This document shows, one piece after another, positions 6,432 through 9,274 of a stretch of 9,274 nt of DNA. The DNA comes from JBBDSU01 sp040904825. GTDB taxonomy: Bacteria > Actinomycetota > Nitriliruptoria > Nitriliruptorales > Nitriliruptoraceae. The notes under the pieces were generated by a model. The model saw only the letters and a list, made by a program, of their open reading frames with translations. It searched no databases and had not been told where the DNA came from. Positions within the stretch are counted from its first letter, which is position 1. The number at the start of each line of letters is the position of its first letter. The stretch is taken from assembly GCA_040904825.1 (NCBI GenBank), contig JBBDSU010000023.1, positions 1 through 9,274 on the forward strand, given 5' to 3'. The position numbers were made by a program, and so were the translations under genes.

Positions 6432-6511
6432 AACCGGCTCGTGGAGTCAACAACAGCCACCGCTAGACGACCACCCGACCATGATGTGGTCGATGACGTT
6501 GAGGCGCTCCA

Positions 6512-7639
6512 ATGGATCGCACTGCCGTATCTGCGACATACGACGCTGCGGTAGTCGAGCTTTTCGAGCGCAAGCGACGCATCTACCTGCTCGGCGCGGC
6601 TGCCGCGATTGTCGTGCTCATCACCAGTTGGCTTGGGCGCGACAACGGCGATGTCATGGTCGGGGTCGGCTACCCCATCGTGATAGTCGCTGTCGTTGTC
6701 CACGCCCTTGCAGTGTGGCGGCGATGGCTGACCTTGCCGGTTATCGAAGCGACGGCCTACCTCGGATTGGCAATGGTCGTGCTCGGCCGGCTGACGTGGC
6801 ATCTCCATTTCGCAGGCACAATTGACGAGCACCTCCTCGTGTTGGTGGGCGGCCACTACTGGGCGGTCGCCGCGTTGATCGTCGCTGGGTTCGTCGTGTT
6901 TGACTTGCGACGAGGAGTCTGGGTTGGCAGCGCAGTGATCGCCACATCCATCATGCTGGTCATCACCGGTGCGGGCAGCCAACTGGTGGGCCCGGGCGCC
7001 TCCCGAGTTGCCTTGATCTACCTCGTGAGAGTCCACGGATTCCTTCTCGTGCTGTTGGCGCTCGCAGCCGCCATTGCAACGATGAGAGCTCACTTGCATC
7101 GGGCCTTGGTGCAGGCCGAGCTTCTCGAAAGACTGGCTACAACCGACCATCTCACCGGGCTCGCCAACCGTCGATCGGCTTCCGATGCGTTGAGGGAGCA
7201 CGTGGCAATGGCACGGCGCTACGGGCACGACCTCTCGGTTATCACCGTCGATCTGGATAGTTTCAAGACCATCAACGACCAGTATGGCCACGACCGCGGC
7301 GACCTTGTGCTCCAGGAAGTGGGTGCCGTGCTTGCATCCCAGGCCCGCGACGTCGACACCGTCGCGCGCTGGGGCGGTGAAGAGTTCCTCCTGATCATGC
7401 CCGAAACTGGCCACGCTGGCGCCACCGCGATGGCCAAGCGATGCCTGGCAGCACTCAAGGCCGCCCGGCCAGCAGGTCTCGATCTCACCGCCACATTCGG
7501 AGTTGCCGAACTCGGCGAGGAAGACACGCTCAGCCGGCTTCTCGTACGCGCCGACGAGTTGCTGTACGAAGGCAAGCGCGCCGGGCGCGACCGAGTGATG
7601 ACGGTTGACGACGTTGCACATCTCGCCGATGAGACGTGA
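6512..7639 (+). CDS. Membrane-anchored GGDEF diguanylate cyclase
   Basis: Makes cyclic di-GMP from two GTP at the cytoplasmic face of the membrane. It has 375 residues. The N-terminal half has about six hydrophobic segments (roughly 25-40, 50-69, 77-97, 108-130, 137-156, 165-190) with no recognised sensor family. A short helical stalk (191-208) leads to the GGDEF domain (about 206-365). Domain motifs: DHLTGLANR (212-220), VDLDSFKTINDQYGH with metal-binding D247, and catalytic RWGGEEF with GGEEF at 288-292. The product-inhibition site RxxD (R279-D282) sits five residues before GGEEF, so the enzyme should be active and feedback-inhibited. There is no EAL domain. The start is the ATG at 6512, with a modest GAGG (6501-6504) seven bases upstream. 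The next gene is co-directional 190 bases on, and no functional link to it is evident. The signal sensed by the membrane part is unknown. Confidence 0.96.
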   Translation: MDRTAVSATYDAAVVELFERKRRIYLLGAAAAIVVLITSWLGRDNGDVMVGVGYPIVIVAVVVHALAVWRRWLTLPVIEATAYLGLAMVVLGRLTWHLHFAGTIDEHLLVLVGGHYWAVAALIVAGFVVFDLRRGVWVGSAVIATSIMLVITGAGSQLVGPGASRVALIYLVRVHGFLLVLLALAAAIATMRAHLHRALVQAELLERLATTDHLTGLANRRSASDALREHVAMARRYGHDLSVITVDLDSFKTINDQYGHDRGDLVLQEVGAVLASQARDVDTVARWGGEEFLLIMPETGHAGATAMAKRCLAALKAARPAGLDLTATFGVAELGEEDTLSRLLVRADELLYEGKRAGRDRVMTVDDVAHLADET

Positions 7640-7829
7640 AGATCCGGGGCCATCGACGCACTGAGCAACAACCTCTCAAACCTCCGTCGCACCTAGCGGC
7701 CGATCACCGCACCTCATCAAAAGCCGACGACACCTTCCAGGGGAGCGTGAGTGCCATCGATCGCCCACAAAGTGCCCGGCGCCGTGGCACCTCATGGGGG
7801 CAGCCGGTGCACTACTACCCTGCGCGGTC
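7640..7829 (+). other. Spacer between the diguanylate cyclase and spermidine-synthase-like genes, with a hairpin
   Basis: No gene seen. GTGCC (7772-7776) pairs with GGCAC (7786-7790), with a partly self-complementary centre. No T-run follows. An AGGGGAG at 7739-7745 looks like a strong Shine-Dalgarno sequence, but the nearest starts (GTG at 7747 and 7751) are both out of frame with the gene downstream and their products resemble no protein. It may be fortuitous or serve a small leader. Confidence 0.4.
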
Positions 7830-9274
7830 ATGCATCGAACTTTCGCCGCAGCCCTGGTGTTCTTCTCGTCGGCCGCCGTCCTGGTCCTCGAGATCCTTGC
7901 CGCGCGCCTGCTTGCGCCATACGTCGGTGTGACCCTGGAGGTCTATACCGCGATCATCGGTGTCATCCTTGCCGGCATCGCGATGGGTTCATGGTGGGGC
8001 GGACGGGCAGCCGACCGCATCGATCCCCGCACGATGATCGGCCCGCTGCTGGTCACTGGCGGTGCACTAGCGCTCATCACCATTCCGCTCATCGACGGGC
8101 TTGGCGCGGGCCTGCGAGGGGCCGGACCCGCAACAACCGTCATCCTCACCTTCGCCGGGTTCTTTGCCCCTGCAGCGGTATTGACCGCTGTCACACCCGC
8201 CGTCATCAAACTGCGGTTGTCCTCGCTCGACGAAACCGGCAGCGTGGTCGGTCGGCTGTCGGCGATCGGTACGGCGGGCGCGATTGTCGGCACCTTTACG
8301 ACGGGATTCGTGCTGGTTGCCGCGCTACCGACCCGGCCGGTCATCCGCATCCTCGCCGTCACGCTGATAGTGCTCGGTGTTGCCACCGGATTATGGATGC
8401 GGAGAGGTCGGGCATTGTCGGCGGGTTCGCTCGTGGCAGTCTTGGCGGCCAGCGCGTTCTCGTTCGCTGCGTCACACCCGTGCCAGCACGAATCTGCCTA
8501 CTACTGCGCCTACATCCAGCAGGACCCGGGCCGAGACGCCGGCTACGTGCTGTGGCTCGACACGTTGCGGCACAGTTACGTCGACGTGGATGATCCGACG
8601 TACTTGGAGTTTGCCTACACCTCATGGTTCGGCGACGTCATCGCCGCCATCGCACCCGACGGACAAGCCCTCGACGCGCTGCATATCGGCGGTGGCGCCA
8701 TGACAATGCCTCGCTACCTGCGCGCAGCCCATCCCGGCTCAACGTCGACGGTGTTGGAACTGGACCCGTTGCTCGTTGAGCTTGCGACCGACCGGCTCGG
8801 ATTCGAGCCAGGCGACGACATCGAGGTACTCACCGGCGACGCTCGACTGGGAATCGAGCAGGTTGAGCGCGGCGCCTACGACCTGGTCATCGGTGACGCC
8901 TTCGGTGGTGTAGCAGTCCCCTGGCACCTTGCCACCCGCGAGTTCACCACCGCCCTGCACGACCGCATGCGACCTGACGGCGTCTACATCATCAACGTGC
9001 TCGACCACGGTCCTCGTGACTTCCTCAAAGCCGAGGTTGCGACGCTGGCTGAGATCTTCACGCATGTGGCGGTGATCTCGTGGCCTGGCTGGTCCTCCGG
9101 CGACGCCGGTTCAGCCGGGGGCAACCACGTCATCATCGCCTCCCACGCGCCCCTGCCCGTCGACGACATTCAGGCCGCCAACCGTCGTCGTGCTCACATC
9201 GACGAGATCGTGTACGGAGACGACCTCAAGCACTACATCGGCGACGCCAACGTGCTGACTGACGACCACGCTCC
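7830..9274 (+). CDS. Membrane-fused spermidine-synthase-like protein (last residues outside window)
   Basis: 481 codons, open to the right edge; the final visible residues NVLTDDHA match the usual end of this family, so about ten residues are missing. The N-terminal half has about seven hydrophobic segments (near 4-24, 36-57, 69-90, 100-118, 137-160, 165-187, 193-212), as in the MFS-like part of fused spermidine synthases. The C-terminal half (about 225-481) is a Rossmann-type aminopropyl-/methyltransferase fold: SYVDVDDPTYLEF, LHIGGGAMTMPRYL (GGG 287-289), VLELDP with E310 (expected ribose contact of the SAM or dcSAM ligand), LTGDAR with D337, and LVIGDAFGG with D356. The Asp of the classic GGGDG is Ala290, and the second Asp of the catalytic SDxxDP is Gly359, so true putrescine aminopropyltransferase activity is doubtful. 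The start is uncertain: the ATG at 7830 gives the best N-terminus, an in-frame ATG at 7794 would add 12 residues, and neither has a clear ribosome binding site. No speD or other polyamine gene is nearby. Confidence 0.88.
   Translation, partial: MHRTFAAALVFFSSAAVLVLEILAARLLAPYVGVTLEVYTAIIGVILAGIAMGSWWGGRAADRIDPRTMIGPLLVTGGALALITIPLIDGLGAGLRGAGPATTVILTFAGFFAPAAVLTAVTPAVIKLRLSSLDETGSVVGRLSAIGTAGAIVGTFTTGFVLVAALPTRPVIRILAVTLIVLGVATGLWMRRGRALSAGSLVAVLAASAFSFAASHPCQHESAYYCAYIQQDPGRDAGYVLWLDTLRHSYVDVDDPTYLEFAYTSWFGDVIAAIAPDGQALDALHIGGGAMTMPRYLRAAHPGSTSTVLELDPLLVELATDRLGFEPGDDIEVLTGDARLGIEQVERGAYDLVIGDAFGGVAVPWHLATREFTTALHDRMRPDGVYIINVLDHGPRDFLKAEVATLAEIFTHVAVISWPGWSSGDAGSAGGNHVIIASHAPLPVDDIQAANRRRAHIDEIVYGDDLKHYIGDANVLTDDHA

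Larger units (their letters stand above)
6013..6511. other. Non-coding region between ettA and the diguanylate cyclase gene
   Basis: About 400 sequenced bases plus a 100-N gap, with no credible gene on either strand and no tRNA or rRNA recognised. It separates divergently transcribed genes, so it should hold promoters for both. I found no convincing -35/-10 pair. It contains three GC-rich hairpins, at 6305-6339, 6377-6389 and 6414-6431. Confidence 0.6.

Noticed and set aside
6428..7621. 397-codon minus-strand open frame
   Set aside because: Antisense to the GGDEF gene, whose plus-strand translation has all catalytic motifs and membrane segments.
7751..8593. 280-codon plus-strand frame with a well-placed Shine-Dalgarno sequence (AGGGGAG at 7739-7745, GTG at 7751)
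   Set aside because: The product is Arg/His-rich without a known fold and overlaps the membrane protein in another frame, where hydrophobic segments and family motifs are clear.

Overview
The window comes from a GC-rich bacterium, most likely an actinomycetote. The reasons are the strong G/C third-position bias, the GTG starts, a fused NuoE-NuoF type formate dehydrogenase beta subunit, and a membrane-fused spermidine-synthase-like protein. The class cannot be fixed from the sequence. The window is a scaffold with three runs of exactly 100 N (1735-1834, 4200-4299, 6138-6237). The last two are flanked by identical 21- and 22-base sequences, so they are probably scaffolding artefacts and not missing DNA.

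Left part (1-3823, minus strand): an NAD-linked formate dehydrogenase operon, fdhA then fdhB. The alpha subunit is a selenoprotein. An in-frame UGA (3509-3511) sits exactly where the family has its Mo-ligating Sec or Cys, and it is followed at once by a well-formed bacterial SECIS hairpin (3468-3505). This alpha subunit lacks the N-terminal [4Fe-4S] domain normal for the family. The beta subunit has a NuoE-like [2Fe-2S] domain followed by a NuoF-like FMN/NADH/[4Fe-4S] domain, and it runs off the left edge of the window.

Middle (3824-6012): about 375 sequenced bases without a gene upstream of fdhA. They carry a cluster of palindromes and an 18-bp tandem repeat whose related units run into the 3' end of the next gene. 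That gene is ettA (minus strand), encoding the ABC-F translation factor EttA. It is complete, with a GTG start and a good ribosome binding site.

Right part (6013-9274, plus strand): about 400 sequenced non-coding bases with several GC-rich hairpins. Next comes a complete membrane-anchored diguanylate cyclase (GGEEF active site, intact RxxD inhibition site). Last is a membrane-fused spermidine-synthase-like protein that is cut by the right edge only a few residues before its expected end. These two genes are co-directional with about 190 bases between them, and nothing visible links their functions.

Functionally, FdhA oxidises formate to CO2 at a Mo/W-bis-MGD-Sec centre and FdhB passes the electrons to NAD+. 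EttA, the diguanylate cyclase and the spermidine-synthase-like protein look like unrelated housekeeping or signalling neighbours. The points most worth following up are the Sec/SECIS pair and the missing iron-sulfur domain of FdhA.
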